A DNA stretch of 13,076 nt from positions 1 to 13,076 of the forward strand of contig CAMXTM010000025.1 in the NCBI GenBank assembly GCA_947246775.1. Reading direction: 5' to 3'. The translations under genes were made by a program, and so were the position numbers. This document shows, one piece after another, positions 6,840 through 13,076 of this stretch. How positions within the stretch are numbered: position 1 is the stretch's first letter; each line of letters opens with the position of its first letter. This DNA comes from an uncultured Clostridium sp. GTDB taxonomy: Bacteria; Bacillota; Clostridia; Lachnospirales; Anaerotignaceae. The notes below the pieces were generated by a model, which was given only the letters and a program-made list of their open reading frames with translations, had not been told where the DNA came from and made no database searches.

Positions 6840-7658
6840 ATGTATTCTGGAAATACATTTCAAGGAAGTCAAAATTATGTTGCTTCACAGGAGCTGATGA
6901 ACGCGGTTAACATTGCGATGGCGCTGGAAAAGCCATTACTTATTAAAGGAGAACCTGGTACAGGGAAAACCATGCTTGCCGAAGCAATTGCGCAATCATT
7001 GGGTAAAAAGCTAATTATTTGGAACATCAAATCAACAACAAAAGCACAAGATGGCTTATATGTTTATGACGTGGTACAAAGGTTATACGACAGCCAATTT
7101 GGCAATGAGGGAGTAGATGACATTGAAAAATATGTTAAACTGGGCAAATTAGGAGAGGCTTTTTCTGCTGATGAACAAGTAATCTTACTAATTGACGAAA
7201 TTGACAAAGCTGACCTGGAATTTCCAAATGACTTACTTTGGGAATTAGACAAAATGGAATTTTATATCCCAGAAACCAAGCAGACCATCAAGGCAAAACA
7301 TCGCCCTATTGTGATTATCACTTCCAATGCAGAAAAAGAATTGCCTGACGCTTTTTTAAGAAGATGTATTTTCCATTATATCGCTTTTCCAAAACAAGAA
7401 TTGATGGAAGAAATTGTTAATGTACATTTTCCGGATTTAGATAGTGAAATGCTCAAACAAGTCATGGCTGCCTTTTATTGGATTAGAGGACTGTCTTCTA
7501 TTCAGAAAAAGCCAAGCACTTCAGAAGTATTGGATTGGATACAAGCATTGCGTTTAGGCGGCATTTCAGAACAAAAAATCAGAAGTGAAATTCCTTTTGC
7601 TGGCGTATTGCTCAAAAAGAATGAAGATTTAGACACACTGGAAAAATTTAAAAGTTAA
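6840..7658 (+). CDS. MoxR-type AAA+ ATPase
   Basis: Members of this family are ATP-driven chaperones that work with a VWA-domain partner, usually encoded next door, to insert metal or remodel a target protein. The protein has 272 residues. Walker A is GEPGTGKT (37-44), Walker B is ILLIDEID (115-122), sensor 1 is TSN (161-163), and LPDAFLRRC (168-176) carries the arginine-finger region typical of MoxR proteins. A short helical lid follows to residue 272. The ATG at 6840 is chosen because AAAGGAG (6826-6832) precedes it by 7 bases; an ATG 45 bases earlier lies inside the promoter region. The VWA gene follows after 14 bases, so they are co-transcribed. The substrate is unknown. Confidence 0.92.
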   Translation: MYSGNTFQGSQNYVASQELMNAVNIAMALEKPLLIKGEPGTGKTMLAEAIAQSLGKKLIIWNIKSTTKAQDGLYVYDVVQRLYDSQFGNEGVDDIEKYVKLGKLGEAFSADEQVILLIDEIDKADLEFPNDLLWELDKMEFYIPETKQTIKAKHRPIVIITSNAEKELPDAFLRRCIFHYIAFPKQELMEEIVNVHFPDLDSEMLKQVMAAFYWIRGLSSIQKKPSTSEVLDWIQALRLGGISEQKIRSEIPFAGVLLKKNEDLDTLEKFKS

Positions 7659-7672
7659 GGTAGGTGACAACA

Positions 7673-8869
7673 ATGTTCAGCTCCTTTTTTTACCTTTTAA
7701 GAAAGCGAGGGCTTGCCGTCTCTTTCAACGAATGGATAACCTTATTAGAAGCATTGCAAAAAGGTTTACATCAATCTAGTTTTACAGGCTTTTATTATCT
7801 TTGTAGAGCCATTTTAGTCAAAAGCGAGGCAGATTTTGACCGTTTTGATGGTGCTTTTTTAGAATATTTTAAAGATGTAGAATTTACGCAAGAATTACCA
7901 AAAGAATTACTAGAATGGTTAGAAAATCCAAAGGACAAGCCCAAAGACAAATTTGACTTGGATAGAGCAGCAGAAAATGCCTATCTGTCCTCAGAAGAAA
8001 TACAAAAAATGTTGTTAGAACGCTTGGAAGAACAAAAAGAAGAACATAACGGTGGTAGTTATTGGATAGGAACGGGCGGCGTTTCGGTCTTTGGTAACAG
8101 CGGCTATAGCCCCAAAGGGATTCGTGTTGGCGGTGTTTCACGCTATAAAAGTGCGTTTCAAGTGGCAGGAGAGCGCCATTTTAGAGATTTCCGCAACGAC
8201 AATACCTTAGATACCAGACAATTCCAAATGGCTTTTCGTAAGCTGCGCCAATTTTCTAGCCGTATTGACGCACCAAAAACGGAATTTGATATTGACAACA
8301 CCATAAAAGAAACGTCTAATAACGCAGGTAATTTAAAAATTGTTTACCAAAAACCAAGAAAAAATACAGTAAAAGTGCTATTGCTGATGGATTCTGGCGG
8401 TTCAGTAGAATATTACAGCCGTCTTTGTAGTGCCTTGTTTCAGTCTGTGAGTAAGTCCAAGCACTTTAAAGATTTAAAAGTATATTATTTCCATAATAGT
8501 ATTTATTCTAAGGTGTATACTGAGCCAAACTTGCGGCTTAAAACGGCAATCGATACCAATTGGATATTGCAAAATATTAGTAGTGAATATAAAGTAATTC
8601 TTGTAGGGGACGCCATGATGGAGCCATCAGAATTACTGTCTGGTAGTTATTATAGTTATGGTGTGCGGGACGAAACCCCTGGGATAGAGTGGTTTGAACG
8701 CTTTAAGCAAAAGTATCCGCATATTGTTTGGCTCAATCCTGCTAAACGCCCACAATGGAGTAAATATTGGTCACATACTTATGATGTGCTTGCTGATGTC
8801 TTTCCGATGTATCCGCTGTCGGTAGAAGGCTTGGAGGCAGCACTAAAAAAATTGCTGGTTTCCCGATAA
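7673..8869 (+). CDS. VWA domain protein, CoxE-like partner of the MoxR ATPase
   Basis: This is predicted to be the substrate adaptor for the upstream AAA+ ATPase, as in CoxD-CoxE and other MoxR-VWA pairs. It has 398 residues. Residues 1-100 are helical (FLLRKRG-type start, LEALQKG). Residues 100-150 are charged and then Gly-rich (GTGGVSVFGNSG). The VWA domain occupies roughly 230-385: strand VKVLLLMDSGGS places the metal-site motif at 240-244, and VGDA (311-314) marks a later strand. The metal-binding motif reads D-S-G-G-S instead of D-x-S-x-S, so the third residue is Gly and metal binding may be weakened. ATG 7673 is preferred over GTG 7664 because AGGTAGGTG lies just upstream of it. No signal peptide is seen, so it is probably cytoplasmic. 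The partnership is inferred from adjacency and family knowledge. Confidence 0.85.
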   Translation: MFSSFFYLLRKRGLAVSFNEWITLLEALQKGLHQSSFTGFYYLCRAILVKSEADFDRFDGAFLEYFKDVEFTQELPKELLEWLENPKDKPKDKFDLDRAAENAYLSSEEIQKMLLERLEEQKEEHNGGSYWIGTGGVSVFGNSGYSPKGIRVGGVSRYKSAFQVAGERHFRDFRNDNTLDTRQFQMAFRKLRQFSSRIDAPKTEFDIDNTIKETSNNAGNLKIVYQKPRKNTVKVLLLMDSGGSVEYYSRLCSALFQSVSKSKHFKDLKVYYFHNSIYSKVYTEPNLRLKTAIDTNWILQNISSEYKVILVGDAMMEPSELLSGSYYSYGVRDETPGIEWFERFKQKYPHIVWLNPAKRPQWSKYWSHTYDVLADVFPMYPLSVEGLEAALKKLLVSR

Positions 8870-8903
8870 AATTTTAAGAATTGAAACAAAGAGGAGGTAT
8901 AAT

Positions 8904-9536
8904 ATGAAATCAATTATTTTTGACGTAGATGGTACACTTTGGGACTCTTGCCAAGCGGTAGCAAATGCTTGGAATACGGTTTTAAATAGATACCCAGAGT
9001 TAAACGGCAAACAGGTAACAGAACAAATTACAAGAGGTTTTATGGGTAAAACATCAGAAGAAATTTTTAATACCCTTTTGCCTGAAGTAGAAGAGCAAAA
9101 AAGATTCCAAATTATGGAGGAATGTGGCAAACAAGAAGAAGTAGAAATTGCCAAACATGGTGGTAAACTTTTTGATAATTTAGAAAAAACCTTGCAAATA
9201 TTGTCCCAAAAATATGATTTGTACATTGTTAGCAACTGCCAAGCTGGTTATATCGAAGCATTTCTTGCTTACCATAAATTAGCACAATATTTTAAGGATT
9301 ATGAAAATTCTGGTAGAACTGGCAAGCCAAAAGGCGAAAATATTAAACTGATTATAGAAAGAAACCACATTCAAAAATCATTTTATATTGGTGACACACA
9401 GGGCGATTATGATGCGACTAAAATTGCAGGGATTCCATTTCTATATGCGAAATATGGTTTTGGTAGTGTTGATGATGATGTGCCTTATATTGATAGTATA
9501 GAACAACTTCCAGAAAAAGCCGAAAGTCTATTTTAA
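8904..9536 (+). CDS. HAD-superfamily hydrolase, phosphoglycolate phosphatase-like
   Basis: This 210-residue protein is likely a small-molecule phosphatase. HAD motif I is DVDGT (7-11) with nucleophile Asp7 and acid/base Asp9. The helical cap occupies about 15-85. Motif II is the Ser of IVSN (110). The motif III lysine lies in GKPKG (140-144). Motif IV is GDTQGD (163-168). The arrangement is the Gph/PGP-type subfamily, but substrate cannot be told from sequence. A strong GAGGAGG (8891-8897) precedes the ATG by 6 bases. It follows the VWA gene by 34 bases with no terminator between, so it is probably the third gene of that operon. A metabolic link to the ATPase/VWA pair is not evident. Confidence 0.9.
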   Translation: MKSIIFDVDGTLWDSCQAVANAWNTVLNRYPELNGKQVTEQITRGFMGKTSEEIFNTLLPEVEEQKRFQIMEECGKQEEVEIAKHGGKLFDNLEKTLQILSQKYDLYIVSNCQAGYIEAFLAYHKLAQYFKDYENSGRTGKPKGENIKLIIERNHIQKSFYIGDTQGDYDATKIAGIPFLYAKYGFGSVDDDVPYIDSIEQLPEKAESLF

Positions 9537-9572
9537 AATCAAACAGCATAACATAATCAAAAAGGAAATGTT

Positions 9573-9749
9573 ATGATGTCTGCTAAAAATCACCCACAAA
9601 TAATACTCAATCCTCTTGCTCCAAAAGAGCAGGAGGATTTTTTGCGTCGTTGTGACAAGCTCTACCTTGCCCTTTTAGAAAAAAATACTTCAGCGGAAAT
9701 ATTGTTGCAAAAATTGACGACTCGAACTGACGACAAAAATGAGCTTTGA
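9573..9749 (+). CDS. Possible short protein (58 residues), tail encoded by R2 repeats
   Basis: A reading frame starts with two ATG codons (9573, 9576) behind AAAGGAAA and runs to TGA at 9747. Its first 48 residues look protein-like and helical, with FLRRCDKLYLALLEKNTSAE. The last ten, including TDDKNEL, are encoded by the outermost R2 repeat motifs. It also overlaps a strong terminator hairpin (9609-9643), which argues against translation as a normal gene. It may be the 5' remnant of a gene that once extended into the element, the last small gene of the element, or spurious. I do not recognise the family. Confidence 0.3.
   Translation: MMSAKNHPQIILNPLAPKEQEDFLRRCDKLYLALLEKNTSAEILLQKLTTRTDDKNEL
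9609..9643 (+). terminator. Strong intrinsic terminator, probably of the MoxR-VWA-HAD operon
   Basis: AATCCTCTTGCTC (9609-9621) pairs with GAGCAGGAGGATT (9627-9639), 13 bp with one G-U wobble, around a 5-base loop, and is followed by a T run (9638-9643). It lies 72 bases beyond the HAD gene stop codon, inside the small reading frame at 9573-9749. Confidence 0.75.
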
Positions 9750-10036
9750 CGATAAGAACTGACGACAAAACGACAAAATGGACGACAAATTTTTTTTAAA
9801 AATGTCGTCGCTGAAACCCTTATTTTACTAGGTACTACTCTGATTGACGACAAAAATGATAAAAAATTTTAAGCTTGTATGTATTTGAAAAAGATGATAA
9901 AAAGACGATAAAAACAAACTATATATAGTCTTTTTTATAAAAAAAAAAGAGTAGCAAAAAATTTTGTCGTCAGTTGAAATAGTAAAAATAAGAGATACGC
10001 TGTGTTTTATAAACTGTGGTGATAAAGTTGCCCACA
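9714..10036 (-). repeat. Non-coding iteron-bearing element R2 (GTCGTC type), inverted relative to R1
   Basis: Read on the minus strand from 10036, this holds the same parts in the same order as R1. First is a hairpin TGTGG (10036-10032) and CCACA (10019-10015), then a TGACGACAAAA motif near 9974-9962, then an AGACTATATATAG block near 9920-9908. After these come AGTAGTACC with CCTAGTAAAATAAGG (9832-9818), a palindrome GACGACA/TGTCGTC (9781-9809), iterated TTTTGTCGT motifs (9761-9787), TTATCGTCAAAG (about 9754-9743) and a last motif at 9739-9728. Every iterated core reads GTCGTC where R1 has GCCGTC. The outer end touches the aberrant stop codon of feoB; the inner end runs into the small reading frame at 9573-9749. 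Nothing else is seen in 9750-10036. Confidence 0.8.
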
Positions 10037-11398
10037 CTATGGTTGCGCGAATCTGCCATTGCAGGGTACAAAATTATTTGTTAATATAGCAATGAGCCGT
10101 TCTCTTGGGGAATCAATAATACGGCAAGCGGTCACACCCGCAGAGTTACAGCCAAAACCCATACACATCGTAAGTGCCTGTTTGCCATGTGCATGTGCCT
10201 TTTGGAATAAGCCGTCCATATGAAAGGCAATTCTTGGCAAAAGTCCAAAGTCTTCTAGTATGGTAAACAATGGGAAAAAGATTGCCATAGGAGGCAACAT
10301 CACCGCAACAACCCAGCTTACAGTTAAATAAATACCATCTTTTACAATGCCATAAAACCATTCTGGTACAGCGCACCATGTTAAAAAGTCTCCTAGTTTT
10401 TCGCCCATATGATAAAATAATTCCATCAATAAATTTGAGGGTACATTTGCGCCTGCTATTGTAATCCAAAATATTAGCCCCAGCAAACCTAACATAACAG
10501 GAATCCCTGTCTTTTTTGACATAAAAATACTATCTAAAAGGCGTTCTCTTTGTTTTGCCTTTTCTGTTTTTTCTGTTACAACTTCCTTTGCGATTTGCTG
10601 CCCTCTTTTTAAAAAGGTAATACTTCTTTCTTCTTTTAGTTTTTCAACAGTATACCCTTGCTGCGCCAAATACTGTTGTGCCATTTCTTGCCTTGCTAAT
10701 ACTTCTTGCATTTTGATATCATCTAATTTATCACAAAGCATTTTTAAAAACCAATTATCGCCCTCTAGTATCTCCATAGCAAAATATTTTGCTGCAATGT
10801 CCTCTGGAACAAGATGCTCTGCCCCCTTTAAAAAATCATGATACAGTTGTTCTATTTTTTGGGGAAATAGGGTTTGATTCGGTTTACAACAAATGTCTTC
10901 CTCTACGACAGATATAATTGTTTTTTTGAGTTTTTCTATCCCTTTGCCTGAGCGCGCACTAGTACAAACTACAGGGATATTTAAGAGTTGTGACAATTTT
11001 TTACTATCTACAATAATGCCCTTTTTTTGCGCCTCGTCCATTAGATTGATACAAAGTATAACTTTTTTAGTTAGCTCTAGGATATGAAGTACTAAGGTCA
11101 AGTTTCTTTCTAAGGAAGTTGCATCTAATACAACAAGCATAACATCTGTTTTTGCCGAACAAATAAATTCTTTTGCACAACGTTCTTCTGCACTGTCTGA
11201 AAAAAGAGAATAAATACCTGGTAAATCATAGACAATACAGTGTTTTCCCTCTAAAAAAAAACTGCCCTGCGCATTGCTTACTGTTTTGCCTGACCAGTTA
11301 CCTGTGTGCTGCTTGAGTCCTGTCAAGCAGTTGAACACTGTACTTTTGCCTGTATTAGGATTTCCTGCTAATCCAATGATGATTTCATTTTTGCTCAT
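10037..11398 (-). CDS. feoB: Ferrous iron transporter FeoB, truncated at element R2 (probably non-functional)
   Basis: FeoB is the inner-membrane GTPase-regulated Fe(II) importer. The N-terminal G domain is complete: G1 GNPNTGKST (12-20), G3 DLPG (58-61), G4 NLMD (118-121) and G5 TSARSGKG (146-153). A helical cytosolic spacer follows (about 170-290). The first membrane segment is around 299-316. The Gate region is recognisable through LEDFGLLPRIAFHMD (381-395), GFGCN (414-418) and IDSPRERLIAILTNNFVPCNGRF (428-450). After Phe450 the protein reads Ala-Gln-Pro and stops, where homologues continue PTLI and a further roughly 200 or more residues with the remaining Gate and membrane helices. The missing part is not elsewhere in the window. 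The stop lies against the outer hairpin of R2. The start overlaps the feoA stop by 4 bases. Confidence 0.9.
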   Translation of the reverse strand: MSKNEIIIGLAGNPNTGKSTVFNCLTGLKQHTGNWSGKTVSNAQGSFFLEGKHCIVYDLPGIYSLFSDSAEERCAKEFICSAKTDVMLVVLDATSLERNLTLVLHILELTKKVILCINLMDEAQKKGIIVDSKKLSQLLNIPVVCTSARSGKGIEKLKKTIISVVEEDICCKPNQTLFPQKIEQLYHDFLKGAEHLVPEDIAAKYFAMEILEGDNWFLKMLCDKLDDIKMQEVLARQEMAQQYLAQQGYTVEKLKEERSITFLKRGQQIAKEVVTEKTEKAKQRERLLDSIFMSKKTGIPVMLGLLGLIFWITIAGANVPSNLLMELFYHMGEKLGDFLTWCAVPEWFYGIVKDGIYLTVSWVVAVMLPPMAIFFPLFTILEDFGLLPRIAFHMDGLFQKAHAHGKQALTMCMGFGCNSAGVTACRIIDSPRERLIAILTNNFVPCNGRFAQP

Positions 11399-11631
11399 GA
11401 TTCCCTCAACTCCCTCACCAATATGTTTTGTGCATCTTTTTGCCGCAATGCAATTAGTGTTTGTTTTACTTCATAAACTTTTGTACCTCCTCCCCAACAT
11501 TCATAAAGTGGTATAACTACACTACCTGCATAAAATCCCATATCATAAAGCCGCAATTTTTGGTTTTGCTCTGCTCTAATTTCTACAATACAATATTTTT
11601 TGTTATGGATACTGTTTTGCAATGTTTGCAT
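11395..11631 (-). CDS. feoA: FeoA, small SH3-like ferrous iron transport protein
   Basis: FeoA is a small cytoplasmic SH3-fold protein needed for FeoB activity. From ATG 11631 it has 78 residues. The family pattern is visible in KLRLYDMGFYAGSVVIPLY (the L-x-x-M-G-h-x-x-G core), followed by beta strands to ALRQKDAQNILVREL. The ATG at 11631 is chosen over one 18 bases upstream because AAGAGGG lies 6 bases before it. The stop codon overlaps the feoB start (ATGA), indicating translational coupling. A possible -10 box TATACT lies on the minus strand at 11669-11664, but no convincing -35 and no clear Fur site were found upstream. Confidence 0.88.
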   Translation of the reverse strand: MQTLQNSIHNKKYCIVEIRAEQNQKLRLYDMGFYAGSVVIPLYECWGGGTKVYEVKQTLIALRQKDAQNILVRELRES

Positions 11632-11720
11632 ATTTTTCCCTCTTTCCATTTCTTGCTGTTTTTAGTATACGGTATCTCTTTTCTATCTGTGCATGACCTC
11701 TTTTATTTTTTAAAAAAATG

Positions 11721-11729
11721 TGCTATACT
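11721..11729 (+). promoter_or_regulatory. Extended -10 promoter of the DnaD-domain gene
   Basis: TGC-TATACT forms an extended -10 (TG at 11721-11722, TATACT at 11724-11729). The -35 position (11701-11706, TTTTAT) is poor, which an extended -10 can compensate for. The expected start is near 11736, with a leader of about 37 bases. Confidence 0.5.
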
Positions 11730-11772
11730 ACCATATCGATAAAAAGGAATGATAGAAATGGAGTAGACTACA

Positions 11773-12816
11773 ATGGCTTTTTCAATAGAATCTCAAACAA
11801 CACAAATTTCAAATATTTTTATAGAGGAATATATGCCAAAAGCACAACCACACTATGTTGTGGTCTATTTATATGCTTATCGTTATCTTTCAAATGGTGA
11901 CAACTCTTTGACCAATCAATCTATTGCAGAAGCACTTGATATTTTTGAAAGCGATGTGATAAAAAGTTGGAAATACTGGCAGGAACAAGGACTTGTAACA
12001 CTGGAAGAAAATGGTGATATTCATTTTTTGCCTATTAAATCAAAAAAAGACCAACAAAAGCAACAACAACCAGTGTTTCAAAATTCTTTTGGTACACCGC
12101 CAGAATATTCCCAAGAAGAAATGCTAGCGATAAGTAAAAATAGTCCTACGGCAAAAAAACTTTTTGCTTTGGCGCAGCAATATTTAGGTAGAACCCTGTC
12201 TTACAAAGATATGTCTATTGTATTGAGTTTGAATGAATGGCTAGGGCTTTCCTTTGAGGTTATAGAACTGCTTTTTTCCTACTGCAAAGAAATCAATCAC
12301 TATCATATACACTATATTGAAAAAGTGGCAATCGGTTGGGCAGAGCAAGGTATTACAACACCAGAGAGTGCTTCAGATTATATTGCACTACACACAAGTG
12401 GCTACAAAAAAATAATGCAGGCATTGGGGAAAGGCAACCGTGTTTTGACGCCTGCGGAGGAAAATTTTGTACAAACATGGATACAACAATATCAATTTAG
12501 CATAGAAATGATTTTAATTGCCTGTGAAAAGACAATATTGCAGGCAGAAAAGCCAAGTTTTACCTATGTCAATGGCATACTAGAAAAGTGGTACAAAAAC
12601 AATATTAAGACACCAAAAGACGTCGAAACTTCCGACCAAAATTTTCAAGATACTAAAAAGAAAAAAACAGAACAAAAAAAGGAACAAAAAGCAAACTACA
12701 CAAAACAAAACAAAGTTACTGCTGTAAAAAGAAATCGTTTTGTAAACTATGAGCAGAGAGATTGGGACTTTGAAGAACTCGAAAGATTGGCAAGAGAACG
12801 TTTAAAAAATAGTTAA
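11773..12816 (+). CDS. DnaD-domain protein (primosome-type helicase loading factor)
   Basis: This protein resembles DnaD/phage-replisome-organiser proteins, which bind and remodel DNA and help load the replicative helicase. It has 347 residues. Residues 1-90 form a winged-helix domain (LTNQSIAEALDIFESDVIKSW with WQEQGLVTLEENGD). Two DnaB_2/DnaD-like helical domains follow, about 122-207 and 208-288, each ending in the family Y-x3-I-x3-W signature: YIEKVAIGW (181-189) and YVNGILEKW (265-273). A Lys/Gln-rich linker (290-320) leads to a conserved tail NRFVNYEQRDWDFEELERL. GGAG (11760-11763) lies 9 bases before the ATG. The next gene begins 15 bases after its stop codon and looks like a helicase loader, supporting a role in replication initiation or restart. 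It is the chromosomal two-domain form, not obviously a phage gene. Confidence 0.88.
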   Translation: MAFSIESQTTQISNIFIEEYMPKAQPHYVVVYLYAYRYLSNGDNSLTNQSIAEALDIFESDVIKSWKYWQEQGLVTLEENGDIHFLPIKSKKDQQKQQQPVFQNSFGTPPEYSQEEMLAISKNSPTAKKLFALAQQYLGRTLSYKDMSIVLSLNEWLGLSFEVIELLFSYCKEINHYHIHYIEKVAIGWAEQGITTPESASDYIALHTSGYKKIMQALGKGNRVLTPAEENFVQTWIQQYQFSIEMILIACEKTILQAEKPSFTYVNGILEKWYKNNIKTPKDVETSDQNFQDTKKKKTEQKKEQKANYTKQNKVTAVKRNRFVNYEQRDWDFEELERLARERLKNS

Positions 12817-12831
12817 AGGGGAGTGAAAAAT

Positions 12832-13076
12832 ATGGCTACAAAATCAGAATTATATAAAACAGTATTGCGGGAATATGAGCAAATTCGTATCCAAAAGCAG
12901 CATGAACTACAAAAAAATAGAGATGAAATTTATGCAGATTGTCCCCGTTTAGAAGAAATCGAAAAAGAAATTTCTTTAACGGGTGTTCGTATCGCTCGCA
13001 TGGTTATTCAAAATCCAGAAAATATGCAACAGCTTTTAGAGAAATTAAAACAATCCCTTTCTTTACTCAAACAAGA
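12832..13076 (+). CDS. DnaC/DnaI-like ATP-binding protein, N-terminal part (runs off the window)
   Basis: An open frame starts at ATG 12832 behind AAAGGGGAG (12815-12823) and continues past the end of the window; 81 codons are visible. The visible part is helical and charged (VLREYEQIRIQKQHELQKNR, then CPRLEEIEKEI and GVRIARMVIQNPENM). This is the type of N-terminal helicase-interacting region found in clostridial DnaC/DnaI loaders encoded right after a DnaD-domain gene. The AAA+ domain, if present, is beyond the window, so the call rests on this pattern and the gene order. It is probably co-transcribed with the DnaD-domain gene. Confidence 0.65.
   Translation, partial: MATKSELYKTVLREYEQIRIQKQHELQKNRDEIYADCPRLEEIEKEISLTGVRIARMVIQNPENMQQLLEKLKQSLSLLKQ

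Noticed and set aside
9662..10037. Minus-strand frames between feoB and the HAD gene as the missing part of FeoB.
   Set aside because: Their translations are Ser/Phe-rich low-complexity products of R2 and show no FeoB Gate or membrane motifs.
10020..10040. GTGTGGGCAAC just after the feoB stop looks like the GTGYG 5' end of a group II intron.
   Set aside because: No intron domains, no reverse transcriptase frame, and the sequence aligns with R1, which has no intron features.

Overview
This window looks like the chromosome of a low-GC Gram-positive anaerobe of the class Clostridia, probably Lachnospirales. The evidence is the AT-rich sequence, the strong AGGAGG-type ribosome binding sites, the consensus sigma-A promoters, the hairpin-plus-T-run terminators, and the gene content: a D-lactate/2-hydroxyacid dehydrogenase, FeoAB, a DnaD-domain protein followed by a DnaC/DnaI-like gene, and a large serine recombinase. 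Genus cannot be decided from the sequence.

Layout. Positions 1-1110 hold prs (PRPP synthase) with its promoter and terminator. The protein stops about 25-30 residues short of the family norm. Positions 1116-1570 hold a small convergent membrane-anchored protein. Positions 1838-3020 hold an ldhA-type dehydrogenase with a perfect promoter, a candidate Rex operator and a strong terminator. Positions 3029-3415 are non-coding and carry repeat element R1. Positions 3462-3834 encode a YbjQ/UPF0145 protein. Positions 3863-4817 encode a secreted lipoprotein cyclophilin. Positions 4838-5156 encode a 70-residue two-helix membrane protein. Positions 5174-6694 (minus) encode a large serine recombinase. 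Positions 6767-9643 are an operon of a MoxR-type AAA+ ATPase, a CoxE-like VWA protein and a HAD phosphatase. Positions 9714-10036 are repeat element R2. Positions 10037-11631 (minus) are feoA and a truncated feoB. Positions 11721 to the end hold a DnaD-domain protein and the start of a DnaC/DnaI-like protein.

The most unusual thing is the pair R1 and R2. They are inverted, diverged copies of one roughly 320-390 bp non-coding element with the same internal order: an outer TGTGG(G)/(C)CCACA hairpin, T-rich spacers, a conserved CCTAG(A/T)AAAATAAGG block, a palindrome, and clusters of short iterated motifs. The iterated core is TTTTGCCGTC throughout R1 but TTTTGTCGTC throughout R2, while the non-repeat blocks stay conserved. 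That pattern is what is expected if a DNA-binding replication or transposition protein changed specificity and its sites followed. R2 starts immediately after the point where feoB stops resembling FeoB, so this element family is probably mobile or recombinogenic and probably broke the iron transporter gene.

Most other genes are ordinary housekeeping or accessory chromosomal genes, and most have their own promoter and terminator. Functional links visible here are the MoxR-VWA-HAD operon, the feoA-feoB overlap and the DnaD/DnaC-like helicase-loading pair.
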